Source: Lysinibacillus sp. G4S2
GTDB lineage: Bacteria > Bacillota > Bacilli > Bacillales_A > Planococcaceae
Assembly (NCBI RefSeq): GCF_030348505.1
Contig: NZ_JAUCFJ010000002.1
Span: forward strand, 3,538,001-3,602,000
Direction of reading: 5' to 3'
DNA: 64,000 nucleotides
A program made the position numbers and the translations under genes. This document shows positions 25,467 to 33,480 of this stretch, in pieces (within the stretch, counting starts at the first letter, position 1; every line of letters begins with the position of its first letter). Below the pieces are notes generated by a model. The model saw only the letters and a list, made by a program, of their open reading frames with translations, was not told the DNA's origin and did no database searches.

Positions 25467-25595
25467 TTATACTTCAAGTATCCCCCGCAACCAACGCTCA
25501 ACAAAATTTTCAAAGGTAATGCCATAGTTTTCATAAACACTATGGTAAACAAAATAAGTCCCTAATCGCTCAAGTAATTCATCATTAATCTTCAT
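25467..25595 (-). CDS. Small protein of unknown function (42 residues)
   Basis: The sequence MKINDELLERLGTYF...FVERWLRGILEV has an AAGGAG SD at normal spacing before the ATG at 25595. It is acidic, amphipathic and helical with no membrane segment. The codon pattern and SD make it a credible gene; the family is not recognised. It is convergent with yqfW, and the terminator between them can serve both strands. Confidence 0.6.
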   Translation of the reverse strand: MKINDELLERLGTYFVYHSVYENYGITFENFVERWLRGILEV

Positions 25596-25782
25596 CCAAA
25601 CCGCTCCTTTTCCTTTATTAATTTGCTGAATTTTCAGATACTTAAAATTTCAATTTCTTGAACATTCAGTGGCGTGCGCATCGTTGCAAAACCGTCACAA
25701 TCTGCCTCCTTCATGCCCTTTCTTCGTATTTTTCTTTTCGTTAATATAGTAGTAACAACTTGCAAAACTGGAGGGACTACAT

Positions 25783-26277
25783 GTGAGATGGATGACAAAA
25801 GTAGCAAGTATAGCATGCCTCTGTGCGTTGCTAGCTGGCTGTGGAGATCGGCTATCTGAAATTAAAGATGCAGCATCAGGCATAACTTCAGCAGCAAACT
25901 CCGCGGCTAGTGCAGTTAGTCGCGATGTACATGCTGTACGAGCAATTGACATTAACTATAAAGATACAACTTTTACGGTTAATGACCTATTTAAAACTAT
26001 TTTACGTGACATACGTTGGGATTATGACGCAGAAAAAAATGAGCTTCATGTGAGAGGTACATGGCAGGCACCACTATTTTCTGAACAAAAGTGGAATGAT
26101 ACAATGAAAAAACAACTCGCAGAAACAGGTGTAGTAAGGGTTACATTCACTTTAACAGACAATAAAATTGATAGTGCTTCTACAAATGTAACACTTGTTT
26201 TTAATGATGAAACAATTTTAGAAATGACTGGTGAAGATGCACTTTATCACCTATATGATACATATTTACAAAAATAA
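25783..26277 (+). CDS. Predicted lipoprotein of unknown function
   Basis: This 164-residue protein has a short basic signal peptide and lipobox (LLAGCG, Cys about residue 20), an Ala/Ser-rich helical linker (about 25-50) and a beta-rich domain (about 55-164). It is presumably anchored on the outer face of the membrane. The start is GTG at 25783, set by the SD GGAGGG 7 nt upstream; the ATG at 25781 is followed at once by a stop. I do not recognise the domain. Confidence 0.78.
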   Translation: MRWMTKVASIACLCALLAGCGDRLSEIKDAASGITSAANSAASAVSRDVHAVRAIDINYKDTTFTVNDLFKTILRDIRWDYDAEKNELHVRGTWQAPLFSEQKWNDTMKKQLAETGVVRVTFTLTDNKIDSASTNVTLVFNDETILEMTGEDALYHLYDTYLQK

Positions 26278-26316
26278 ACTCCGTAGCTTTGAAACGAGGC
26301 TATTTTCCACAAATTA

Positions 26317-26559
26317 GGCTAATCACCATAACGTGTGGTTGATTTCCGTTCCGACTGGGCGCTTTGTTGCTGTCGCTTCGCTTTTGCGCAGAGCAGAGCT
26401 TCCTGGGGGCGTCCGATGAGCCGCTTCACTCGCGATGCTCGCTCCAGGGTCTCATCTGTGACGCTGATCCCCGAGGAGTCGCCCAGGCTCCACTCCAATC
26501 AACTAATATACAGCGCATATATTTTAAAAAATGTCATCCACAACTTTTGGTGATGAGCC
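26317..26559. repeat. Family I dispersed repeat, copy with both inverted ends
   Basis: Left end GGCTAATCACCATAACGTG then GGTTGATTTCCGTTCCGACT. The centre is CCGCTTCACTCGCGATGCTC, CAGGGTCTCATCTGTGACGC and GAGGAGTCGCCCAGGC. The right end runs ATCAACTAATATACAGCGCA to CAACTTTTGGTGATGAGCC. The termini are imperfect inverted repeats, and the GTTGATT/AATCAAC pair is a second, inner inverted repeat. A module III insertion (GCTGTCGCTTCGCTTTTGCG) follows the left end. There is no coding capacity. Confidence 0.85.
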
Positions 26560-26581
26560 GAAAAATTATTACTATTTAAAA

Positions 26582-26630
26582 AAAAGGAAGATTTAATCTA
26601 CAAAACGTGTAGATTAAATCTGCCTTTTTT
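26582..26630 (+). terminator. Orphan terminator-like hairpin after the family I repeat
   Basis: AGATTTAATCTAC pairs with GTAGATTAAATCT around a short AAAACGT loop, followed by GCCTTTTTT. No gene ends just before it on the plus strand; the lipoprotein gene stops about 300 bases upstream. Confidence 0.7.
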
Positions 26631-26676
26631 GATATTTCGCGAATCGAAAATAAAACTAATGTACCCCGTATATCAG

Positions 26677-26847
26677 TTAGAACAGTTCCCTAAGACGGTT
26701 AATGGAATATTTTCCGAATAGCAATAGTTCTCTCGGCTGGACCACCTGTTTTTGCATAGGAGTACTCACTTCAAGAGTAATCAAATGAATAAAGTCCTTT
26801 AGAAGATACGATTGAATGGTTTGTTTTTGTTTAATTGTTAGTGTCAT
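26677..26847 (-). CDS. Possible small protein (56 residues)
   Basis: The frame begins MTLTIKQKQTIQSYLLKDF and ends INRLRELF. A GAAGGAG lies about 13 bases before the ATG, which is farther than usual. It lies 40 bases downstream of the YdcF-type gene in the same direction, so it could be a distal operon member or the relic of a longer gene. No family recognised. Confidence 0.4.
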   Translation of the reverse strand: MTLTIKQKQTIQSYLLKDFIHLITLEVSTPMQKQVVQPRELLLFGKYSINRLRELF

Positions 26848-26887
26848 TGTCTCGTTGCAGCTCCTTCTAGACTGTTATTCTGTGATG

Positions 26888-27466
26888 CTAGGTGAGGATA
26901 TGTATTTTTTCTAAATAATACTTCACGATAGCTAAATATTCTCTGGTGTAGTACTTAATACGAAATTCAGATGGTGTTGCAGCTGGTAAGCCGGTAACAT
27001 TAAGTCCTAAATCTTCAGCAATGGATTCGGCTCGATATAGATGGAATCGGTTTGTTACAACTACAACTGTGGAATCTTTGTCTATGTAATCCATTGAATA
27101 CTGAAAGTTTTCAAGAGTGCGAGTAGAATTGGATTCGGTGATGATTCGTTGTTCATCAATACCTAATTGTATTAATGATTCTTTAATTACAGAAGCTTCA
27201 GACACAATTTCGTCCTGCCCCTGGCCACCTGAAGCGATTGCAATTGTATTTGGATTTTCTTTTAAGTAGGCAGCTGCGGTCTTGATGCGCTCGAACAGCA
27301 GACTAGACGGTTGATCCCCCGATAAACGAGTACCTAAAATAATGAGGTAATCTGCATTTTCTTTCGCAGTATCTTTGCCTTGAGACACGATAAGTAAGTG
27401 TAGGCAAAGAAAAAAAACAAGTACTGCCACGAGCAATATAGTGATAAGCTTGAATACCTTCTTCAT
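26888..27466 (-). CDS. YdcF/DUF218 family membrane-anchored protein
   Basis: This 192-residue protein has one N-terminal membrane helix (about 7-27) and a DUF218 (YdcF/SanA) Rossmann-like domain on the outside. Family motifs are visible: YLIILGTRLSG, IAIASGGQGQDE, SEASVIKE, ITESNSTRTLENFQYS and VVVTNRFHLYRA. In other bacteria this family is linked with envelope and vancomycin-barrier functions, and its biochemical activity is unsettled. SD AGGAGG is present. Confidence 0.85.
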   Translation of the reverse strand: MKKVFKLITILLVAVLVFFLCLHLLIVSQGKDTAKENADYLIILGTRLSGDQPSSLLFERIKTAAAYLKENPNTIAIASGGQGQDEIVSEASVIKESLIQLGIDEQRIITESNSTRTLENFQYSMDYIDKDSTVVVVTNRFHLYRAESIAEDLGLNVTGLPAATPSEFRIKYYTREYLAIVKYYLEKIHILT

Positions 27467-27557
27467 AATAACCTCCTATTTACACTGTAACGATTGACAT
27501 TATATAAATTATTGGTAGCAAATTTCAATATATGAGATTGCTTTTTTAAGCTATTTT

Positions 27558-27692
27558 CTAAAAGATCGTCGCTATAACGACTGCTAATAAGCTCAGAATA
27601 GAAAATTGTATGGTTGATGCCCAAAATATAAATATAACATCTTCACCTAAAATAATCTCGCTCGGTGGCAATTCTTTAGTAAATAAGTCCAT
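27558..27692 (-). CDS. Possible small membrane peptide (44 residues)
   Basis: The frame starts MDLFTKELPPSEIILGEDV and then has one hydrophobic helix to the end (FSILSLLAVVIATIF). A GGGGGG run abuts the ATG without normal spacing, so translation is uncertain. It lies in the gap upstream of the YdcF gene on the same strand. Confidence 0.3.
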   Translation of the reverse strand: MDLFTKELPPSEIILGEDVIFIFWASTIQFSILSLLAVVIATIF

Positions 27693-27737
27693 CCCCCCGA
27701 AGAAATCTTACAATTTAGAAATATAGGGCTCTTCTAT

Positions 27738-27786
27738 TTGAAACTGACCAAACCATCACGTTATAATCGAAGTATCACGTGATGGT
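27738..27786 (+). promoter_or_regulatory. Promoter of the MerR gene flanked by a 9-bp inverted repeat
   Basis: TTGAAA (27738-27743) and TATAAT (27762-27767) are 18 bp apart. The perfect inverted repeat ACCATCACG (27752-27760) / CGTGATGGT (27778-27786) straddles the -10, a natural autoregulatory operator for the MerR-type product encoded just downstream. Confidence 0.7.
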
Positions 27787-28204
27787 TGGAGGTGTTTGTA
27801 TTGGGACAGAGAAATTAAAAATTGGCGAGCTTGCAGAAAAAACGAGTATTACAAAAAGAACAATCGATTACTATACAAACATAGGTCTATTAGAAGCAGA
27901 ACGTTCTGCATCAAATTATCGCTACTACTCCCCTGCAATGATTGAACGACTTCATTATATTGAGCAACGCAAACAGGAGGGTCTTTCACTCATAGACATA
28001 CAACACGAACTTAACATCACTCCGTTCGAAGAAATCGATGTACAACTATTACGTATAAAAATGCAAGACCTAGAGCATGATGTAACTTTTTTACTTGAAC
28101 AAATGAACAAACAAGACTATAAAGATATTGAAAAGATTAAAAAAAATGTTTCACCCGAAAGTATTGCACTTATGCAATCTTTACTTTTACTTATTCATAA
28201 TTAG
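27782..28204 (+). CDS. MerR-family transcriptional regulator
   Basis: The N-terminal MerR winged helix is clear (LKIGELAEKTSITKRTIDYYTNIGLLEAERSASNYRYYS, about residues 10-48). A dimerisation helix and a short C-terminal region without a cysteine metal site or a large drug-binding domain follow. Start choice is unusual. ATG 27782 lies close to the predicted transcript start without an SD, while the SD GGAGG (27788-27792) points to an in-frame ATT at 27800. It is probably autoregulated through the palindrome over its promoter. The CNNM transporter gene follows immediately and may be its target. Confidence 0.85.
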   Translation: MVGGVCIGTEKLKIGELAEKTSITKRTIDYYTNIGLLEAERSASNYRYYSPAMIERLHYIEQRKQEGLSLIDIQHELNITPFEEIDVQLLRIKMQDLEHDVTFLLEQMNKQDYKDIEKIKKNVSPESIALMQSLLLLIHN

Positions 28205-28236
28205 GAGGTGACGTTCTGTTCATACAGAACGACTAT

Positions 28237-29565
28237 TTGGAGACCATACTTAACTTATCGATTTTCACTATTTTATTAGCTTTAACTGGCTTTTTCGTGG
28301 CAACAGAGTTTGCCATTGTAAAAGTGCGTTCCTCAAGGCTTGACCAATTGATTGCAGAGGGCAATAAAAGAGCTATTTCTGCTAAACATGTTGTCAACCA
28401 TTTAGACGAGTACTTATCTGCCTGTCAGCTTGGTATAACTGTGACAGCACTTGGTATCGGGATGGTCGGCGAAAAAACATTTGAATTTATGCTACACCCT
28501 CTTTTCGACTTAATCGGCATTCCAGATAAATATATGATGATTTTTACAATTGGTGGCGCTTTTGCCATTGCAACATTTTTACACGTTGTAGTCGGTGAGT
28601 TAGCACCTAAGACTGCTGCCATTCAAAAGGCTGAAACGATTACACTCCGTTTTGCCAAACCTATTATGTTGTTCTATAAGGTAATGTATCCATTTATCTG
28701 GTTCTTGAACGGCTCAGCTCGCGTATTAGTTGGCATATTTGGTATGAAGCCTGCTTCTGAGCATGAGTTATCACATACAGAGGAAGAATTACGCTTACTG
28801 CTATCTGAAAGCTTTAAAAGTGGTGAAATCAATAAAACAGAGCTAAAGTTTGTCAATAATGTCTTCGAATTTGATGAACGTATTGCTCGTGAAATTATGG
28901 TCCCTCGAACAGAGATTGTTGGAATTGAAATAAATGAAACTTTTACAAATATCATTCATTTTATCGCGGATGAAAAATATACTCGTTATCCTGTTTATGA
29001 TGGAGATCGTGATAATATTTTAGGTTTCATCAATGCCAAGGAATTGTTTACACACGGTTTGCTTGAGCAACTAACAGACGATTCATTAGTCCTTGAAGAT
29101 TTCATTAATCCTGTGATTCGAGTAATTGAAACAATTCCAATTCAAGAATTACTTGTGCGTATGCAAAAAGAGCGAATTCATATGGCCATTTTAATGGATG
29201 AATACGGCGGGACATCAGGGCTTGTTACAGTCGAGGATATTTTAGAAGAAATTGTTGGTGAAATTCGCGATGAATTTGATGATGATGAAATTGCAGAAAT
29301 TCGAAAAGTAAGCGACAATCACTATATTTTAAATGCAAAAATGCTCATTGAGGATGTCGAAAATCTATTAAACGTAACACTTGATGCAGAAGAAGTTGAA
29401 ACATTAGGCGGTTGGTTTTTAACATTGAATAACGGCATTAAAGCAACTAGAAATATCGAGTTAGCACCATATATATTTAGCATCTTTGAGCAACATGGCC
29501 ATCAGATTCATTACATCGAGGTTCGGCCTCTTCGCGAAATTATGCCCATTGTAACAGAAGCATAA
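28237..29565 (+). CDS. CNNM/CorC (HlyC) family membrane transporter with CBS domains
   Basis: This 442-residue protein has an N-terminal DUF21/CNNM domain (about 1-195, 3-4 helices, with FFVATEFAIVKVR and ACQLGITVTALGIGMVGE). Two CBS domains (about 205-330, starting IMVPRTEIVGI) and a C-terminal CorC_HlyC domain (about 345-430) follow. Such proteins export or sense magnesium or other divalent ions. The start is TTG at 28237, yet the GGAGGTGA SD (28204-28211) is 25 bases away with a 7-bp hairpin in between; see findings. It overlaps the SD region with the end of the merR gene, so the two are likely co-transcribed. Confidence 0.88.
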   Translation: METILNLSIFTILLALTGFFVATEFAIVKVRSSRLDQLIAEGNKRAISAKHVVNHLDEYLSACQLGITVTALGIGMVGEKTFEFMLHPLFDLIGIPDKYMMIFTIGGAFAIATFLHVVVGELAPKTAAIQKAETITLRFAKPIMLFYKVMYPFIWFLNGSARVLVGIFGMKPASEHELSHTEEELRLLLSESFKSGEINKTELKFVNNVFEFDERIAREIMVPRTEIVGIEINETFTNIIHFIADEKYTRYPVYDGDRDNILGFINAKELFTHGLLEQLTDDSLVLEDFINPVIRVIETIPIQELLVRMQKERIHMAILMDEYGGTSGLVTVEDILEEIVGEIRDEFDDDEIAEIRKVSDNHYILNAKMLIEDVENLLNVTLDAEEVETLGGWFLTLNNGIKATRNIELAPYIFSIFEQHGHQIHYIEVRPLREIMPIVTEA

Positions 29566-29720
29566 TACATCTGGTACGATTTTCACAATTTCGCCTTTAC
29601 AACTATCATGCAAATAGAGCTGTTCTAACTGTTCCAGATACTTTCGTCTCATTCCATTATTAGGAATATACGTATATAATAAATGAATGAATATGATTCT
29701 ATTTTCAGGGGGCATCACAT

Positions 29721-30125
29721 ATGAAATTGTTTAAGCTATATCATTCGGACGGTATTCACATCATTACTGACGTCAAAAAACACAAAACTAACATTGAATT
29801 AAAAACGATTACAGGCGAGGTATTATATATTATCGTTGTAACAGATGAAAACTATACAGTGTACGATGATCGCTTTGCTGGCGCTTCAAAGCAACTAAAT
29901 TCTGTGGAGGCATTTGATATTGACGGAAGCTTCCGTAGCTTAGATTTTGATAATATGCGTTCACTATTCAAAGAAGCATTTACGATGTTATTACAAGAAA
30001 TTGCAGGATGCGTTAATGATAATGACGAGCTCGTAGATATTGATACACTACGTCATAAAGTAAGTGCTCAAATTAAAGGTATCCATTTCCGCGTTATTTC
30101 TGACACAAAAAAGTACGAGATTTAA
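29721..30125 (+). CDS. Protein of unknown function (134 residues)
   Basis: A soluble protein starting MKLFKLYHSDGIHIITDVKK. The first 65 residues look like beta strands and the rest is helical (NMRSLFKEAFTMLLQEIAG). A GGGGG-type SD precedes the ATG and a strong terminator follows, so it is a single-gene unit. I see no catalytic or binding motif and do not recognise the family. Confidence 0.7.
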   Translation: MKLFKLYHSDGIHIITDVKKHKTNIELKTITGEVLYIIVVTDENYTVYDDRFAGASKQLNSVEAFDIDGSFRSLDFDNMRSLFKEAFTMLLQEIAGCVNDNDELVDIDTLRHKVSAQIKGIHFRVISDTKKYEI

Positions 30126-30132
30126 ATATTTT

Positions 30133-30176
30133 ACAGACTGTCCAATGAATAAATTGCTGGGCAGTCTGTTTTTTTA
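30133..30176 (+). terminator. Terminator after the 134-residue gene
   Basis: ACAGACTGTCC pairs with GGGCAGTCTGT, followed by TTTTTTT. Confidence 0.92.
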
Positions 30177-30323
30177 CGTTGCAAAACGAATCAAAATACT
30201 CGCGATTCATCGAAAAAATCTCTGAATATCCGCGGTTTAACTACAATTACTAGTGAACAGAAAACACCTCTGCCCACTTTCATGTATAATGGTACTTAAC
30301 TATCTGAAAGGGAGGGTGTTTGG

Positions 30324-30773
30324 ATGAATCGTGAACAATTAATCACACTTATTTCAGAAAAACTGAAATTAATCCGTACCGAAAAAGATTTAACACAGGA
30401 TCAGATGAGTGAGTTACTAGGACTTTCTAAAAAAACACTTGTTCAAATTGAAAAAGGTCGTACTCAGACAGGCTGGACTACAGCTGTCGCGGTTTGCGCA
30501 TTATGCCGAGAAAGCTCAATTTTACAGCATGAGCTTGGTGGTGACCCACTTGAGGTTGTTGACTTAATCGCTAATAACGGGACATTACAACCTAAAGAAA
30601 AAACGATGGGTGGATACATATGGTGGAAAAACCTTAGCGAGTACAATGGTTATCGCCTACAACAAAACGCCATTAGTCAGCATTTTCGAATTTTAGATAC
30701 CCACAACTATCGACTACTATCAACATTTGACGAGTCAATAGCGAAGCGAGAATGGGAAAATATTACAGGCTAA
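30324..30773 (+). CDS. XRE-type helix-turn-helix regulator with unknown C-terminal domain
   Basis: Residues about 8-62 form a Cro/CI helix-turn-helix (EKLKLIRTEKDLTQDQMSELLGLSKKTLVQIEKGRTQTGW). The C-terminal half (about 70-149, with GGYIWWKNLSEYNGYRLQQN and FRILDTHNYRLLSTFDE) is unlike phage repressor peptidase domains and may sense a ligand or partner. An SD (GGAGGG) lies upstream. It stands alone between two non-coding gaps. Targets unknown. Confidence 0.82.
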   Translation: MNREQLITLISEKLKLIRTEKDLTQDQMSELLGLSKKTLVQIEKGRTQTGWTTAVAVCALCRESSILQHELGGDPLEVVDLIANNGTLQPKEKTMGGYIWWKNLSEYNGYRLQQNAISQHFRILDTHNYRLLSTFDESIAKREWENITG

Positions 30774-31294
30774 ATCCATTATGCTCGGCATAATTACGTC
30801 CGGATTTGCTGAAAGAAGTTAAATTTTATACTCGCGCTTAAAAACGGAATGGCTCTACATTAAGCGCGAGTAGTACCACAATCCCGTACCTTCCGATGAT
30901 GTAAATAAGTTAAGACCAAAATATGGACTATTCCACTACGAGAGGACACAGTGTGGTCTGAGCCTCATAGTCGCTCATTGCGCTTTCATACCAACCTTCC
31001 TTTTCATCAAGAACAGATTTTAATATGGTTCCCTAAAAAATTTGTTACAGCTTCTATTAGCATCACGCCAATTACTATAAATCTTCCCCTTCGCTATCCA
31101 ACACTATAGACGAATGAATAAGGAAATGAAATCACCTCGTCATATGATAAAGTATTACTAGACACCAATGGTATGGAGCCATAACTTTACAGTCAATGTT
31201 TTGATGTAAAGTTAGATTAGTCGAATTTTGTAGAACTATTCTTTATATTTAATATTTAATAGAAACTGCACTAATACTGGAAAGGATGCGCTTT
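30774..31294. other. Gene-free gap with family II fragment and a 13-bp inverted repeat
   Basis: 30777-30826 is a short family II fragment (ATTATGCTCGGCATAATTAC, then GCTGAAAGAAGTTAAA). 30829-30872 is a stem-loop of perfect 13-base arms TACTCGCGCTTAA / TTAAGCGCGAGTA with an 18-base loop and no T-run. The remainder to the phosphoesterase start shows no reading frame or other structure that I can support. Confidence 0.6.
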
Positions 31295-32029
31295 ATGGAT
31301 CGATTACTAGCAATTAGTGATATACATGGGGAATTAGAACTTTTTGAAGAATTATTATTAAAAGCTAATTACGATACTATGCAAGATCAGCTATTTTTAC
31401 TTGGCGATTATATTGATCGTGGCCCTGCATCTTGTGGCGTTTTAAACTTAGTAGGAGAATTACAAGCAAAAGGTGCACGTGTGCTACTAGGAAATCACGA
31501 GGCTATCATGCTAAAAGCCTGTCGCTCTGGCCATCCTAAGCCATGGAATCATTGGGTAGGACTTTGCGGCGGTGATGCAACACTTGCAAGCTATGGCTAT
31601 CAGTTAGACGATTTTAAGGATGCCATTGAAAACAATACATTACCTAACTTTATTCAGACCTTACCAAAGCTCGAAGAACATTTACAGCTTATCGAAACCT
31701 TCGATATTTACATCGAATTAGAGGATGTCATTTTTGTACATGGTGGAGTCGTACCTGGAGTAGCTATGGCAGAGACAGATCCTATGCAATTTTTATGGAT
31801 TCGTGAAGAATTTCATGCAGGTTATCAAGGAGAGAAAACAGTAATTTTTGGTCATACCCCTACCTACAAACTTCACCAAAATCTAACAGATTACAGTGTC
31901 TATTTTGGTGAAAATAATATCATTGGTATTGATGGTGGGGCTGTCTTTGGGGGTCAGTTACACGCAATAGAATGGCCAAGTCGTCAAATAATCTCTGTGG
32001 AAAAGGAAAAGCCAACAAGTGTAGAATAA
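31295..32029 (+). CDS. Calcineurin-like metallophosphoesterase (PrpE/ApaH-like)
   Basis: This 244-residue PPP-type phosphatase has all the metal-binding blocks in order: SDIHGELE, GDYIDRGP, LGNHE, VFVHGGV and FGHTPT. It resembles bacterial serine/threonine phosphatases and diadenosine tetraphosphatases, and the substrate cannot be decided from the sequence. The ATG at 31295 is 8 nt after AAAGGA; an earlier ATG at 31286 overlaps the SD. The terminator stem overlaps the last codons. Confidence 0.88.
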   Translation: MDRLLAISDIHGELELFEELLLKANYDTMQDQLFLLGDYIDRGPASCGVLNLVGELQAKGARVLLGNHEAIMLKACRSGHPKPWNHWVGLCGGDATLASYGYQLDDFKDAIENNTLPNFIQTLPKLEEHLQLIETFDIYIELEDVIFVHGGVVPGVAMAETDPMQFLWIREEFHAGYQGEKTVIFGHTPTYKLHQNLTDYSVYFGENNIIGIDGGAVFGGQLHAIEWPSRQIISVEKEKPTSVE

Positions 32030-32045
32030 CCTGTTGGCTTTTCGT
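32003..32045 (+). terminator. Terminator overlapping the end of the phosphoesterase gene
   Basis: AAAAGCCAACA (32008-32018) pairs with TGTTGGCTTTT (32032-32042), so the stop codon TAA sits in the loop. The T-run is short (TTTT then CG). Confidence 0.7.
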
Positions 32046-32046
32046 G

Positions 32047-32096
32047 ATAAATCAATTTCGCCTTAGCGTAATTGCGTCCGAATGAAGATGAAAGCT
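32047..32096. repeat. Family II repeat fragment
   Basis: AATCAATTTCGCCTTAGCGT then AATTGCGTCCGAATG matches the opening of the copy at 57,668 (AATCAATTTCGCCTTGGCGT). It lies between the phosphoesterase and the convergent ctaB. Confidence 0.7.
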
Positions 32097-33047
32097 TTAA
32101 TATAATTTAAAAAGAACACCTACTAAAGAGTAAATAATAACCGTTGAAAATAAAATTGTCATATGGATAAGCGAGAAAACAAACATTTTTGTTGCCCACT
32201 TTGTTTGATCTTTATTACTATGATAGCCGTAAATACTCATAACAAGCCATGCAATGCTTAACAATATTGCAACAAGCATAATGCCAACACTTAAAGTACC
32301 AAATAAGAAGCTTGATAATATTAATAAAATTAAATAAAAGTTCGTTTGATAATAAGTACGACGCATCCCTTTTACAACTGGTAGCATTGGTACTTTGGCC
32401 GCTTCATAGTCAGCATGCTTACGAATAGCAATGGCATAAAAGTGAGGCATCTGCCAAATGACCAAAACCAAAAATAGACCAAGTATCGCAGGATGTGTAA
32501 TATCATTAGAAACAGCAGCCCAACCAATTAAAGCTGGCATCGCTCCACCGATACTCCCTATTTCCGTGTTATAAATTGTACGTCGTTTTGTCCACATTGT
32601 ATAGGGTACTACATATAAAAACACCCCTAAAAGGCCAAATGCTGCAGCTAGTGGTGAAGCAAATCCTAGCAAAGTTACCCCGATAATAAGCATGGCAAAA
32701 GCTAAAATCAACGTGGATTTCGCTGACATTTCACCTGTTACAGTTGGTCGACTTTGCGTACGAGGCATAAGAGCGTCAATGTCTCGGTCATACACATTAT
32801 TAAAAGCTCCAGCAGCTCCAATAACAAGTGCAGAACCAGTCGTAGCAAAAATAATTTCTGGTATATTCTCTACAAAAGTCATTTTATTTTTGTACATACC
32901 TAGCGTTAAACCAGCCCACATAGGAATTAAATTTGATTTAATGATTCCTGTTTTAACTGTCTGCGCTAAAATAGTAGAGCGTGAGGACTTCCCTGATGAT
33001 GTCTCGGAAGATTGTGGTTTATGCTCCGTTTTTAGATTTTGTTCCAT
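32097..33047 (-). CDS. ctaB: Protoheme IX farnesyltransferase (heme O synthase)
   Basis: This UbiA-superfamily membrane prenyltransferase converts heme B to heme O for terminal oxidases. It has nine hydrophobic segments. The first Asp-rich motif is NNVYDRDIDALMPRTQSRP (about 80-98) and the second conserved loop is YTMWTKRRTIYNTEIGSIGG. It has a longer, charged N-terminus (about 30 residues) than some homologues; total 316 residues. In B. subtilis ctaB lies with the ctaCDEF genes, but here it stands alone. Confidence 0.93.
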   Translation of the reverse strand: MEQNLKTEHKPQSSETSSGKSSRSTILAQTVKTGIIKSNLIPMWAGLTLGMYKNKMTFVENIPEIIFATTGSALVIGAAGAFNNVYDRDIDALMPRTQSRPTVTGEMSAKSTLILAFAMLIIGVTLLGFASPLAAAFGLLGVFLYVVPYTMWTKRRTIYNTEIGSIGGAMPALIGWAAVSNDITHPAILGLFLVLVIWQMPHFYAIAIRKHADYEAAKVPMLPVVKGMRRTYYQTNFYLILLILSSFLFGTLSVGIMLVAILLSIAWLVMSIYGYHSNKDQTKWATKMFVFSLIHMTILFSTVIIYSLVGVLFKLY

Positions 33048-33480
33048 TCATCTTAATTCCTTTTCTCTCATAATTTCTACACGCTTTACTCGATAGAAAG
33101 CGACAAAATTTGCATTAAACATATCAAATTATAATTTTACCTCTTTTAGATAGATTCTGTCCCTATGTTCACATAAAGTACATGATTTTCTTTATCTCTT
33201 TATTTTCGGATAAATAAAATCAATTACGGTTTGTGGTATTTGCTGCTGTCACTTCACTTTCGTTTGGACATCCACTGAATCAATCGTATTCATCCCACCA
33301 ATTGGTCTTCTAATGAATGAAAATAAAGATACACGTTCATTCACAACATCTTCTATAATACCACCGACTGATGTGAATTTGAACCTAATTAGCTTGATTC
33401 TTTGCATATTGCTATTCAAGTAAAACAATCTACTCTATACTAATGTGTATGTTTTAACAATATGAAGGAGTGTCTACCAC
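33048..33480. other. Gene-free gap between ctaB and proC with a repeat relic
   Basis: It holds the divergent upstream regions of ctaB (minus) and proC (plus). 33218-33300 contains TCAATTACGG, GCTGCTGTCACTTCACTTTC and GGACATCCACTGAATC, a decayed family II/module III copy. No other feature supported. Confidence 0.5.

Noticed and set aside
25634..25816. 60-codon minus-strand frame and its AAGGAGG motif
   Set aside because: The AAGGAGG lies inside the frame and the codons after it have no convincing start; no supportable protein.
29461..29718. 85-codon minus-strand frame with a plausible peptide (RRKYLEQLEQLYLHDSCKGEIV)
   Set aside because: It overlaps the end of the CNNM gene on the opposite strand, lacks an SD and no family is evident. 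It could be a relic in the intergenic part.
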